Shown here: positions 47,086 to 54,953 of the stretch, in pieces | How positions within the stretch are numbered: position 1 is the stretch's first letter | How the letters are laid out: each line of letters starts with the position of its first letter | Assembly: GCF_003217215.1 (NCBI RefSeq) | Contig: NZ_QJTD01000005.1 | Span: 62,001-126,000 of the forward strand | Source: Winogradskyella epiphytica | Lineage (GTDB): Bacteria > Bacteroidota > Bacteroidia > Flavobacteriales > Flavobacteriaceae | DNA: 64,000 bases | Direction of reading: 5' to 3' | Translations under genes and position numbers: made by a program | The notes under the pieces: generated by a model | What the model was told of the DNA's origin: nothing | What the model saw: only the letters and a program-made list of their open reading frames with translations | The model's database searches: none

Positions 47086-48477
47086 ATGAAAAGAACATTA
47101 CTTTTATTACTTCTTATTTATAATTTTCAATTGGCTTTTTCACAAAGTTTCGAAGTTCAAGCTATAAAAACTTCAGGTGATAACGATAAGCGAATTAACC
47201 TAGTGATTTTAAGCGAAGGGTATCAAGAAAGTGAAATGACCAAGTTTCATACTGACGCTACCAATTTGATGAACGACATGTTTAGTCAAGAGCCGTTTTC
47301 TAATTATGAAAGTTATTTTAATGTTTATATAATTAAGGTACCGTCTGAGGAAAGTGGTGCCACTCACCCTGGAACTGCTAGTGATGAACCAACAAACCCA
47401 GCCGTTCCTACCTTATTGAATGTCAACAATTATTTTGGAACAACTTATGACGGGTTTAATATTCACAGATTACTTTACACAGAAAACGTGGGGTTATTGA
47501 ATACGGTTTTAGCCAATAATTTCCCTGAATTCGACCAAGCTCTTGTATTGGTAAATTCACCTTATTACGGTGGAAGTGGTGGTGACATTCCAATTGCCTC
47601 AACTGGAACAGATGCCGATGAAATTGTTATTCATGAAATAGGTCATTCTTTTTCTGATTTAAAAGACGAATATTACCCAGGTGATATTCTTGCTGAAGAA
47701 GCCATAAATATGACGCAAGAAACTGATCCAACATTGGTAAGGTGGAAGAACTGGATGGGGCAAAATGGTATTGGAATATTCCCTTACGCTTCTACCGGAA
47801 CTGCGGCAACTTGGTATAGACCTCATCAAGCCTGTAAAATGCGCTACTTAGACTATGATTTCTGCTCAGTGTGTAAAGAAGGCATTATAGAAAAGATACA
47901 TAGCTTAGTTTCTTCAGTTGATTCGTATTCTCCATCAGAAGCCACTATTAGTGATGCTGAATTTCCATTAGATTTTCAATTGAACGTTATTGAAACACTG
48001 CCAACAAATACTGTTGAAGCGATGTGGACTTTAAATGGAAATAATTTCGATGCAGATAACTTTATAGCGACTCTTGAAGAAAGTGACTTAAATGAAGCGG
48101 TTAATACCTTAACAGCGGTTGTTCACGATAATTCTCCATTAATTAATGTCGATAATCATGAAACTATTCACGTATCTACAGTAACATGGACCATAGATAA
48201 CACATTAGGAGTTCAAGATGTCATTGCAAACGATTATAGCTTAACTATATATCCAAATCCATCAAGCACTTTCGTAAATATCAAATTAGAAAATAATCTA
48301 AATAAGGATATGAGAGTTGATATTATAAGTCTAGACGGAAAAATGGTAAAATCGGTTAGTCTTCAAAATAATCAGGATACACAGGTAGACATAAGCAACT
48401 TAATTGAAGGTGTTTACATTACTAACTTCTATGCTGAAGGCATTCTTATTTCTAGTAAAAAGTTGATAAAAAACTAA
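47086..48477 (+). CDS. secreted M64 (IgA-type) metallopeptidase with T9SS sorting domain
   Basis: The 463-residue protein has a signal peptide (to about FSQ, residue 20) and then an M64 catalytic domain beginning NLVILSEGYQESEMTKFHTD. The zinc-binding motif is HEIGHSFSDLKDEYY (His183, His187, with Glu184 as catalytic base). The last 80 residues (NDYSLTIYPNPSSTFVNIKL onward, ending SSKKLIKN) are a type A sorting domain for the type IX secretion system, so the enzyme is exported and probably attached to the cell surface. M64 founders cleave IgA; the natural substrate here is unknown. Confidence 0.92.
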   Translation: MKRTLLLLLLIYNFQLAFSQSFEVQAIKTSGDNDKRINLVILSEGYQESEMTKFHTDATNLMNDMFSQEPFSNYESYFNVYIIKVPSEESGATHPGTASDEPTNPAVPTLLNVNNYFGTTYDGFNIHRLLYTENVGLLNTVLANNFPEFDQALVLVNSPYYGGSGGDIPIASTGTDADEIVIHEIGHSFSDLKDEYYPGDILAEEAINMTQETDPTLVRWKNWMGQNGIGIFPYASTGTAATWYRPHQACKMRYLDYDFCSVCKEGIIEKIHSLVSSVDSYSPSEATISDAEFPLDFQLNVIETLPTNTVEAMWTLNGNNFDADNFIATLEESDLNEAVNTLTAVVHDNSPLINVDNHETIHVSTVTWTIDNTLGVQDVIANDYSLTIYPNPSSTFVNIKLENNLNKDMRVDIISLDGKMVKSVSLQNNQDTQVDISNLIEGVYITNFYAEGILISSKKLIKN

Positions 48478-48508
48478 GTGAAATCTGAATATCACAAAGT
48501 TGTAAAAC

Positions 48509-48540
48509 AAAAAGAGGTTTCATATTGAAACCTCTTTTTT
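48509..48540. terminator. bidirectional terminator between convergent genes
   Basis: AAAAAGAGGTTTC and GAAACCTCTTTTT form a 13-bp stem with a 5-base loop, A-run on one side and T-run on the other. It can stop transcripts from the peptidase gene and from the convergent dehydrogenase operon. Confidence 0.9.
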
Positions 48541-48557
48541 ATTGATTTAAATCGTTA

Positions 48558-49283
48558 CTACTTACTTGGTGGCGTTGTAGGTCGCACCTCAATTTTACTT
48601 GGTAACGTTCTTGGATTCATCTTTAATAAATCAACAACAAGTTCCCCTATATCTTCAATCTGTATTTTCCATGCGCCTTTTTCACTTGGTTCATTTCCAT
48701 TGAAATGAGTAGAAACAGATCCTGGCATTATAGTACTCACTTTTATTCCATGCTGCCTTAAGTCTAACATTACAGCTTGTGTAAATCCAGTAACACCAAA
48801 TTTACTTGCATTATACGCAGAACCTCCCGCAAAGAAATTTGTACCAGCTAAACTTGATATGGTAATATAATAGCCTTTCGATTTTTTTAATTCATCTACA
48901 CTTGCTTTAATAGAATTAAACACTCCCGTGAGGTTAGTATCTATGACATCATTCCATTGTTCTACTGTAATATCCTCAATACTACCAAAATGACCTAAGC
49001 CCGCGTTGGCTAAAACTAAATCTAACTTACCAAATTTATCTATTGCTTGTTTTACTGCAGCTTCTTGAGATTGTAGTTGCCTCACATCGGCTTCTACTCC
49101 AATAACAGCATCAGAAGTATTCGTTTTAATCGCTAATTCTTTAGCTACGTCTTCCGCAGATTGTTTATTCCTACTTGTTATAACAACCTTCAATCCTTGG
49201 TTGAGCAAAGCTTCTGCCACACCATAACCTATTCCTTTAGTACCTCCGGTAATCAGAGCTACTTTTCCTTTTAAGTCTTTCAT
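48558..49283 (-). CDS. short-chain dehydrogenase/reductase
   Basis: The 241-residue Rossmann protein has the cofactor loop TGGTKGIGYG at 13-22, the NAG motif in LANAGLGHFG, the catalytic serine in ISSLAG and the YNASK pair near 157-161. It is a classical SDR; the basic residues after the glycine loop (ITSRNKQSA) suggest NADP preference. The substrate is not predictable. It is the last gene of the minus-strand operon that begins with the hpt-adk fusion. Confidence 0.9.
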   Translation of the reverse strand: MKDLKGKVALITGGTKGIGYGVAEALLNQGLKVVITSRNKQSAEDVAKELAIKTNTSDAVIGVEADVRQLQSQEAAVKQAIDKFGKLDLVLANAGLGHFGSIEDITVEQWNDVIDTNLTGVFNSIKASVDELKKSKGYYITISSLAGTNFFAGGSAYNASKFGVTGFTQAVMLDLRQHGIKVSTIMPGSVSTHFNGNEPSEKGAWKIQIEDIGELVVDLLKMNPRTLPSKIEVRPTTPPSK

Positions 49284-49363
49284 ACTTTGTCCTATTTGTT
49301 TTAATCAAATGTAAAAAACAACACTAGAAAGCCGAATTTTAAACTGTTATGAAAATGATAAAA

Positions 49364-49891
49364 TTATGGCTTTACTTTAGGTGGATATTTAGCCAATACT
49401 TTCTCTACTAAATCTTGAAAATGAGCGTCCCTCTGTTCTGGATTGGCGTTCGACTTAAAACTGCTTTCGGCTATAGCTTGCCAAAACATTCCAGTTTTCC
49501 GTTCATCTACAAACTCTATCACTATTTCACGTGATTGTTTATTAACACCTACAGGAATTCCTACTGAGACACCTCCACCAACGCGTCTTCCGGTTCCTCC
49601 AACACCAATTCCAAAATTACTATTGGTTCGTTGTCGCACTTCCTGACTTTGTATATCAATATAAAAATCAGGATTATCCGTTCGAGATAGCCCCATAGTC
49701 TTTAGTTGTTCATCCATGGATCTAATTAAGCGTTTTGTATCTAATTCGCTTAATCCTGTTTTCATATCACCAAAATAATTATAGGTTCTATAATCCTTAA
49801 AGTTGGTTGACTTTTCGTAATCGTAATGCACAATACTTCCACATGAGGTAAAAAGTATGGCTATAATTAAGAGCTTTAATATCTTCATCAT
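49364..49891 (-). CDS. DUF4136-type lipoprotein
   Basis: The 175-residue protein has a lipoprotein signal (ILFTSC, Cys near 17), followed by DYEKSTNFKDYRTYNYFGDM and the DUF4136 pattern: a later GVGGTGRRVGGGVSVGIPVG segment and the closing KYPPKVKP. The family is common in Bacteroidetes and of unknown function. It is probably anchored in the outer membrane. It lies 41 bases after the potassium channel gene. Confidence 0.85.
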   Translation of the reverse strand: MMKILKLLIIAILFTSCGSIVHYDYEKSTNFKDYRTYNYFGDMKTGLSELDTKRLIRSMDEQLKTMGLSRTDNPDFYIDIQSQEVRQRTNSNFGIGVGGTGRRVGGGVSVGIPVGVNKQSREIVIEFVDERKTGMFWQAIAESSFKSNANPEQRDAHFQDLVEKVLAKYPPKVKP

Positions 49892-49932
49892 TTTTTATTC
49901 TAAAGGTATTAAAATTTTCGTGGAAGACGTAA

Positions 49933-50649
49933 TTAGGCTTGGTCTTCCTCTAAAGGCTCAACAGCTTTTGTCAATGAGGAGGAAATAATTCCTGTTGGGA
50001 TAGCAACAATACCTAATCCGATGATTAATATAAAAAAAGTAAAGATTCTACCTCCCATAGTAATTGGATAAACATCACCATAACCTACTGTAGTAAGTGT
50101 TACTATAGACCACCAAAGGCTATCGAATATAGAGGAAAAATGTTCGGGTTGCGCTTCGTTTTCAAAGTAGAATATACCCACTGCCGCAAAATAGATGAGC
50201 ATTAATGTAATCACCATAAACAGAATAATCTGCTCTTTGGCCATCATCATGGCGTTACCGAAGTGACGTAAGGCTTTATTATATCGAACTAATTTGAAAA
50301 GCCTAAACAATCGGAACATTCGCAACATTCGCAGTGAGCGTAAGTCGATACCAAAGGACAAATAAAATGGAAGAATCGCTAAAAAATCGATAATTCCGAA
50401 AAAACTAAAAATAAATTTGGGTTTACTATCAGCTACATAAATTCGAGCTAAATATTCAAAAGTGAATATGATAACACAAAACGTTTCAATAGAGTTTAAA
50501 ATGACTCTGGTTTGCGGCTTAAGATTCGGTAAAGTTTCAATTGAAAAGGTTACTACTGAAAGTATAATTAATAACTGAATGACTATAGCAAATGTCTTAC
50601 TTCGCTTAGAACTATTAAGCTCAACAAGATTTTTTAAATCTGCTTTCAT
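49933..50649 (-). CDS. voltage-gated potassium channel-like ion transporter
   Basis: The 238-residue protein has six hydrophobic spans. S4 carries regularly spaced arginines (LRSLRMLRMFRLFRLFKLVR), and the pore has the potassium selectivity filter TTVGYGDVYP before the last helix, which ends GLGIVAIPTGIISSSL. The layout is that of small bacterial Kv channels, which act as tetramers. It starts 15 bases after the obg stop, so it is co-transcribed with obg. Confidence 0.9.
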   Translation of the reverse strand: MKADLKNLVELNSSKRSKTFAIVIQLLIILSVVTFSIETLPNLKPQTRVILNSIETFCVIIFTFEYLARIYVADSKPKFIFSFFGIIDFLAILPFYLSFGIDLRSLRMLRMFRLFRLFKLVRYNKALRHFGNAMMMAKEQIILFMVITLMLIYFAAVGIFYFENEAQPEHFSSIFDSLWWSIVTLTTVGYGDVYPITMGGRIFTFFILIIGLGIVAIPTGIISSSLTKAVEPLEEDQA

Positions 50650-50664
50650 ACAAAAAACTAATCC

Positions 50665-51663
50665 TTATACATTTAACATTTTCCAGAGCTTGTCTTTCAA
50701 TTCTGTTAAACCTTGTTGTGCAACAGAAGAAATAAACATATAATCCGTCTCTAAATTTTTGTCTAAAATAGCGGCAACTTCTGTTTTTAGCTCGTCATCT
50801 AACATATCAGATTTTGAAATCACAACAAAACGTTCCTTATCTAACATTTCAGGATTGTAACGTCTGAGTTCGTCTACAAGAATTTCATATTGTTCAATAT
50901 GATCATTAGCATCTGCAGGAATCAGAAACAGTAGAATTGAGTTTCGTTCAATATGTCTTAAGAAATAATATCCTAATCCCTTTCCTTCTGCTGCTCCTTC
51001 AATAATACCAGGGATATCCGCCATTACAAAAGACTGGAAATCACGATACTCTACAATACCTAAATTGGGTTTCAGAGTTGTAAACTCATAATCTGCAATT
51101 TTAGGTTTCGCAGAAGTTAAGACCGATAATAATGTCGATTTTCCAGCGTTAGGAAAACCTACTAATCCAACGTCTGCTAATACTTTAAGTTCTAAAGTAA
51201 TATCCTTTTCCTCTTGTGGAATTCCAGGTTGTGCGTAACGAGGTGTTTGATTTACTGAATTTTTAAAATGCCAGTTTCCACGGCCTCCCATTCCTCCTTC
51301 AACTACAATTCTTTCTTCACCATCTTCAGTGATTTCAAACAAGATATCATTTGTCTCCGAATCGCGAACAACAGTTCCTAATGGTACTTCTACATAAACA
51401 TCTTCACCATCAGCTCCCGTGCTTCTACCTCTACTTCCATGAGCACCATGTCCGGCTTTCATGTGTCGCTGAAACTTTAAGTGAACAAGCGTCCATAAGT
51501 TAGAGTTCCCACGAATTATCACATGACCTCCACGACCACCATCTCCTCCATCAGGCCCTCCTTTTTGTATATATTTTTCGCGATGTAAATGCGCAGAGCC
51601 TTTCCCCCCGTTTCCAGAAGCGACGTGCATCTTTACGTAATCAACAAAATTTCCTTCAGTCAT
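50665..51663 (-). CDS. obg: GTPase Obg (CgtA)
   Basis: I start at the ATG giving [20 protein letters not shown] (332 residues); an upstream TTG in frame adds six residues that are not conserved. The glycine-rich OBG domain ([20 protein letters not shown]) is followed by a G domain with GFPNAGKST (P-loop), [17 protein letters not shown] (switch II) and VISKSDML (G4). Obg is an essential GTPase that acts in late 50S assembly and stress control. It is co-transcribed with hpt-adk, and a hairpin lies right before its start. Confidence 0.96.
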   Translation of the reverse strand: MTEGNFVDYVKMHVASGNGGKGSAHLHREKYIQKGGPDGGDGGRGGHVIIRGNSNLWTLVHLKFQRHMKAGHGAHGSRGRSTGADGEDVYVEVPLGTVVRDSETNDILFEITEDGEERIVVEGGMGGRGNWHFKNSVNQTPRYAQPGIPQEEKDITLELKVLADVGLVGFPNAGKSTLLSVLTSAKPKIADYEFTTLKPNLGIVEYRDFQSFVMADIPGIIEGAAEGKGLGYYFLRHIERNSILLFLIPADANDHIEQYEILVDELRRYNPEMLDKERFVVISKSDMLDDELKTEVAAILDKNLETDYMFISSVAQQGLTELKDKLWKMLNV

Positions 51664-51669
51664 GTTCAC

Positions 51670-51687
51670 TTCCCATCTCAATGGGAA
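51670..51687 (-). promoter_or_regulatory. hairpin just ahead of the obg start codon
   Basis: A perfect 7-bp inverted repeat (TTCCCAT and ATGGGAA around CTCA) ends 6 bases before the obg ATG on the coding strand, over the position where a ribosome would bind. It could lower translation initiation of obg relative to the upstream gene. No function is shown. Confidence 0.4.
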
Positions 51688-51763
51688 TTGTATTAGTTAA
51701 AATCTTAATTCTTTATTCTATTATTCAAAAACGATTTAATCTATTTCGATTAATGGTCTTTAA

Positions 51764-52873
51764 TTATAGATTATCAATCACTTTGCTTAAACGCTCAGTG
51801 ATTTCTTCAATACTACCTACTCCATCAACACCAAAATATTTATCTTGATCCATGTAGTAGTTCTTTAGTACTGCTGTTTTCTTATAATATAGAGAAATTC
51901 GGTTTCTAATAATGCTTTCATCGGCATCATCTGTTCTTCCACTCGTTTTTCCTCTTTCAAGTAAACGATTTACCAAAACCTCATCATCAACTTCTAAAGC
52001 TACCATCGCATCGATTTGAGAATCTTTACTTTCCATTAATACATCTAAAGCTTTCGCTTGAGCATTTGTTCTCGGAAAGCCATCAAAAATAAAACCTTTA
52101 GCACCGGCATTCTTTTCAACCTCTTTACTCAACATATCAATAGTGACTTGATCAGGAACTAATTCGCCTTTGTCCATATAAGATTTAGCCAACATACCTA
52201 ATGCAGTTTCATTTTTGATATTGAATCTAAAAACGTCGCCGGTAGAGATATGGATTAAATCGTATTTTTCTTTTAGAAAGTTAGCTTGTGTTCCTTTGCC
52301 TGCTCCAGGAGGACCAAATAGCACTAAGTTTGTCATGTGTTGTGTAGTTTTTAATTGATAGACGTTTGGCAAATCTCTTCCTAATCCGTTATAGTCTAAG
52401 CCATAGCCAACGATAAACTTATCCGGAATTTCCATGCCAACATAATGAAGTTTAAAATCTTTCTTATAGGCTTCAGGTTTAAAAAACAAAGTAGCAATGA
52501 GTAATTGCTTTACATTCTCATTTTTAAAAATACGATGAACCTCTGCTAAGGTATTTCCTGAATCTATAATATCTTCTAAAATAACAACCGTTCTTCCCGT
52601 TAAGTCTTGGGTTAAACCAATTAATCGTTGAATATCTTCAGTTGATTTCACACCTTCATAAGAGGCTAATTTAATAAAGGTCACCTCACATGGTTTTGGA
52701 TATTTTTTTACAAAATCACTCACCAACATAAAGGAACCATTTAGTATACCAATAAATACAGGCACCTCGTCTCCTAAATCTTCAGCAATGCCATCTACCA
52801 TCTTTTGAACGGCAGTATCTATTTCTTCCTCAGATATAAAGGGTTTAAAGTATAAATCGTGAAGCTTAATCAC
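51764..52873 (-). CDS. hypoxanthine phosphoribosyltransferase-adenylate kinase fusion
   Basis: The 369-residue protein joins two enzymes. Residues 1-178 are a purine phosphoribosyltransferase with the PRPP-binding motif VVILEDIIDSGNTL (96-109, acidic pair Glu100-Asp101). Residues 180-369 are adenylate kinase with P-loop GPPGAGKGT (187-195), the AMP-binding FDGFPRTNAQA segment and RGKTSGRTDDADE. The lid domain is the short form. One domain salvages hypoxanthine (or guanine) to IMP (or GMP), the other balances AMP, ADP and ATP. Such fusions occur in Flavobacteriaceae. Met180 at the domain boundary could allow a separate adenylate kinase. purK lies divergently next door, so purine synthesis and salvage share a control region. 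Confidence 0.93.
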   Translation of the reverse strand: MIKLHDLYFKPFISEEEIDTAVQKMVDGIAEDLGDEVPVFIGILNGSFMLVSDFVKKYPKPCEVTFIKLASYEGVKSTEDIQRLIGLTQDLTGRTVVILEDIIDSGNTLAEVHRIFKNENVKQLLIATLFFKPEAYKKDFKLHYVGMEIPDKFIVGYGLDYNGLGRDLPNVYQLKTTQHMTNLVLFGPPGAGKGTQANFLKEKYDLIHISTGDVFRFNIKNETALGMLAKSYMDKGELVPDQVTIDMLSKEVEKNAGAKGFIFDGFPRTNAQAKALDVLMESKDSQIDAMVALEVDDEVLVNRLLERGKTSGRTDDADESIIRNRISLYYKKTAVLKNYYMDQDKYFGVDGVGSIEEITERLSKVIDNL

Positions 52874-52894
52874 TTTCTTTTTATTTTAGAAATG

Positions 52895-52902
52895 CAAAGA
52901 TA
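52895..52902 (-). promoter_or_regulatory. -7 promoter element of the hpt-adk/obg operon
   Basis: On the minus strand the sequence TATCTTTG matches TAnnTTTG perfectly and ends 21 bases before the ATG. A clear TTG at -33 is missing. Confidence 0.65.
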
Positions 52903-52967
52903 CATATTTGATTGAGGTTTGAGGGTTTTTTGATTTAGGAATTTAGAATTATATAGTAGAATTAGCG

Positions 52968-52975
52968 TATTTTTG
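52968..52975 (+). promoter_or_regulatory. possible -7 promoter element of purKE
   Basis: TATTTTTG fits TAnnTTTG and lies 117 bases before the purK ATG. If used, purK has a leader of about 110 bases. No matching -33 TTG is visible, and I found no purine riboswitch-like fold by eye. Confidence 0.35.
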
Positions 52976-53092
52976 CTATTGAAAAGCAGATTTTTAATCC
53001 CAAAAGTTTCCGAATGTATTCTCGAGAAATCCAGACGCTTTCGAAAACTTTCCTTTAAATTATAAGTATTTCCACCTTCGTGGGACATTAAT

Positions 53093-54283
53093 ATGAACTA
53101 TTTTTCTTCAAATTTTAAACTCGGCATTCTAGGCGGTGGCCAACTTGGCAAAATGATGTTATACGACACGCGTAAATTTGATATTTACACCTGTGTATTA
53201 GATCCAAGTCCAGATGCGCCTTCAAGATTAGCCTGCGACGAATTCTATGTTGGCGACTTATTAGACTATCAAACTGTAGTGGACTTTGGTAAAAACGTAG
53301 ATGTTTTAACTATTGAAATAGAAAACGTTAATGTAGATGCCTTAGAAACATTAGAAAAACAAGGCGTCAAAGTTTTTCCATCCTCAAAAACGCTAAGAAC
53401 CATTCAAAATAAATCTACTCAGAAATTATTTTATCGCGATCATAATATCCCAACTGCAGACTTTTCTAGATTTGCTTACACATCTGAAATTGATGAAGCG
53501 GTAGATAACGGAGGGTTAAATTACCCATTTGTATGGAAAAGCGCTCGTTTTGGATACGATGGGACTGGAGTAAAAGTAGTTCGAAGTATTTCAGACTTAA
53601 CAGATTTGCCGAATGTAGAATGTATTACAGAGAAATTAATTCCTTTTAAAAATGAATTAGCTGTAATTGTAGCAAGAAATGAAAAAGGTGAACTCAAAAC
53701 CTATCCTGTAGTGGAAATGGAATTTCACCCTGAAGCTAATCAAGTAGAATATGTCATTTGTCCTGCAAGAATCCCTGACGATATCGCTAAAAAAGCGGAA
53801 GCTGTTGCTTTGAAAACAGCGGCTGCATTTAAACATGTAGGTTTATTAGCTGTTGAAATGTTTCAAACCGAAAACGATGAAATCCTCGTAAACGAGGTAG
53901 CTCCAAGACCTCATAATTCAGGTCACTACAGTATTGAAGCAAGCTACACCTCACAATTCGAGCAGCAAATAAGATGCATTTTAGGACTACCTCTTGGTAA
54001 TACTGAAAGTAAAGTTGCCGGAGTTATGGTAAATCTTGTTGGTGCCGAAGGCTATACAGGAGATGTGATTTACAAAAACATTGATACCATACTTGCAATG
54101 GATGGAGTAACACCGCATATCTACGGTAAAAAACAAACTAGACCATTCCGAAAAATGGGACATGTTACTATTGTGAATAAAGATTTAGAACAAGCTAGAA
54201 GGATAGCTCAAGAGGTCAAAGAATCTATTGAGGTTATCAGCACAATTAATAATAATGACACAAATTCTAAATGCAATAATTAG
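53093..54283 (+). CDS. purK: 5-(carboxyamino)imidazole ribonucleotide synthase
   Basis: The 396-residue ATP-grasp enzyme begins LGILGGGQLGKMMLYDTRKF (dinucleotide-like loop). It continues with FVWKSARFGYDGTGVKVV, ELAVIVARNEKGE, and the metal/ATP residues in LAVEMFQTENDEILVNEVAP then RPHNSGHYSIEA. PurK carboxylates aminoimidazole ribonucleotide using ATP and bicarbonate, the step before PurE. Both genes follow each other by 24 bases, so they form an operon. Confidence 0.97.
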   Translation: MNYFSSNFKLGILGGGQLGKMMLYDTRKFDIYTCVLDPSPDAPSRLACDEFYVGDLLDYQTVVDFGKNVDVLTIEIENVNVDALETLEKQGVKVFPSSKTLRTIQNKSTQKLFYRDHNIPTADFSRFAYTSEIDEAVDNGGLNYPFVWKSARFGYDGTGVKVVRSISDLTDLPNVECITEKLIPFKNELAVIVARNEKGELKTYPVVEMEFHPEANQVEYVICPARIPDDIAKKAEAVALKTAAAFKHVGLLAVEMFQTENDEILVNEVAPRPHNSGHYSIEASYTSQFEQQIRCILGLPLGNTESKVAGVMVNLVGAEGYTGDVIYKNIDTILAMDGVTPHIYGKKQTRPFRKMGHVTIVNKDLEQARRIAQEVKESIEVISTINNNDTNSKCNN

Positions 54284-54307
54284 AATTTTAAGATAAAAAT
54301 AAATTTA

Positions 54308-54787
54308 ATGAAAAAAGTAGCAGTAATAATGGGAAGTAAAAGCGATTTGCCAGTAATGCAAGACGCTATTGATATCTTAAAAGAATTTAATATTGAAGTA
54401 GAAGTCGATATTGTTTCTGCACATAGAACTCCCGAAAAATTATTTGATTACGGAAAAAACGCTCATAATAGAGACATAAAAGTTATAATTGCAGGTGCAG
54501 GAGGAGCAGCACATTTGCCAGGAATGATTGCCTCTCTTTCTCCTCTACCCGTTATTGGTGTACCTGTAAAAAGCAGTAACTCAATAGATGGTTGGGATTC
54601 TGTCTTATCAATTCTTCAAATGCCAGGCGGCGTTCCTGTGGCAACCGTCGCACTTAACGGCGCCAAAAATGCCGGAATTTTAGCAGCTCAAATATTAGGT
54701 AGTTCAGATGCCTCCATTTTAGAACAAATTATGGATTATAAAGAAGGCCTTAAAAGTAAGGTGATAGACTCAGCCAAAACCCTATAA
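54308..54787 (+). CDS. purE: N5-carboxyaminoimidazole ribonucleotide mutase
   Basis: The 159-residue class I PurE starts VAVIMGSKSDLPVMQDAIDI and includes VDIVSAHRTPEKLFDYGKNA, IAGAGGAAHLPGMIASLSPL and PVIGVPVKSSNSIDGWDSVL. These contain the catalytic histidine and the SAHRTP substrate loop. It converts N5-CAIR to CAIR in purine synthesis, using the product of PurK. Confidence 0.98.
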   Translation: MKKVAVIMGSKSDLPVMQDAIDILKEFNIEVEVDIVSAHRTPEKLFDYGKNAHNRDIKVIIAGAGGAAHLPGMIASLSPLPVIGVPVKSSNSIDGWDSVLSILQMPGGVPVATVALNGAKNAGILAAQILGSSDASILEQIMDYKEGLKSKVIDSAKTL

Positions 54788-54790
54788 TAA

Positions 54791-54818
54791 AAAAGCCTCA
54801 ACTTACGTCGAGGCTTTT
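54791..54818 (+). terminator. rho-independent terminator after purKE
   Basis: AAAAGCCTC and GAGGCTTTT form a 9-bp perfect stem with a 10-base loop, with the T-run inside the stem end. It begins 3 bases after the purE stop codon. Confidence 0.8.
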
Positions 54819-54953
54819 CAGCTATTAATCAATTCCTAGAAGCAAAACTTAATGCTAATAGTATCACAAAGGTACTTACAACTTTGCAATTTTCGCTCTT
54901 AAAATTAAGTTAAAATACATTTCACATAACCTTATTAAGAAAAATACCATAAT

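Noticed and set aside
52870-53088. 72-codon minus-strand frame ahead of the hpt-adk gene
   Set aside because: It spans the divergent promoter region and covers the -7 element at 52895-52902; the translation is low-complexity and resembles no family.
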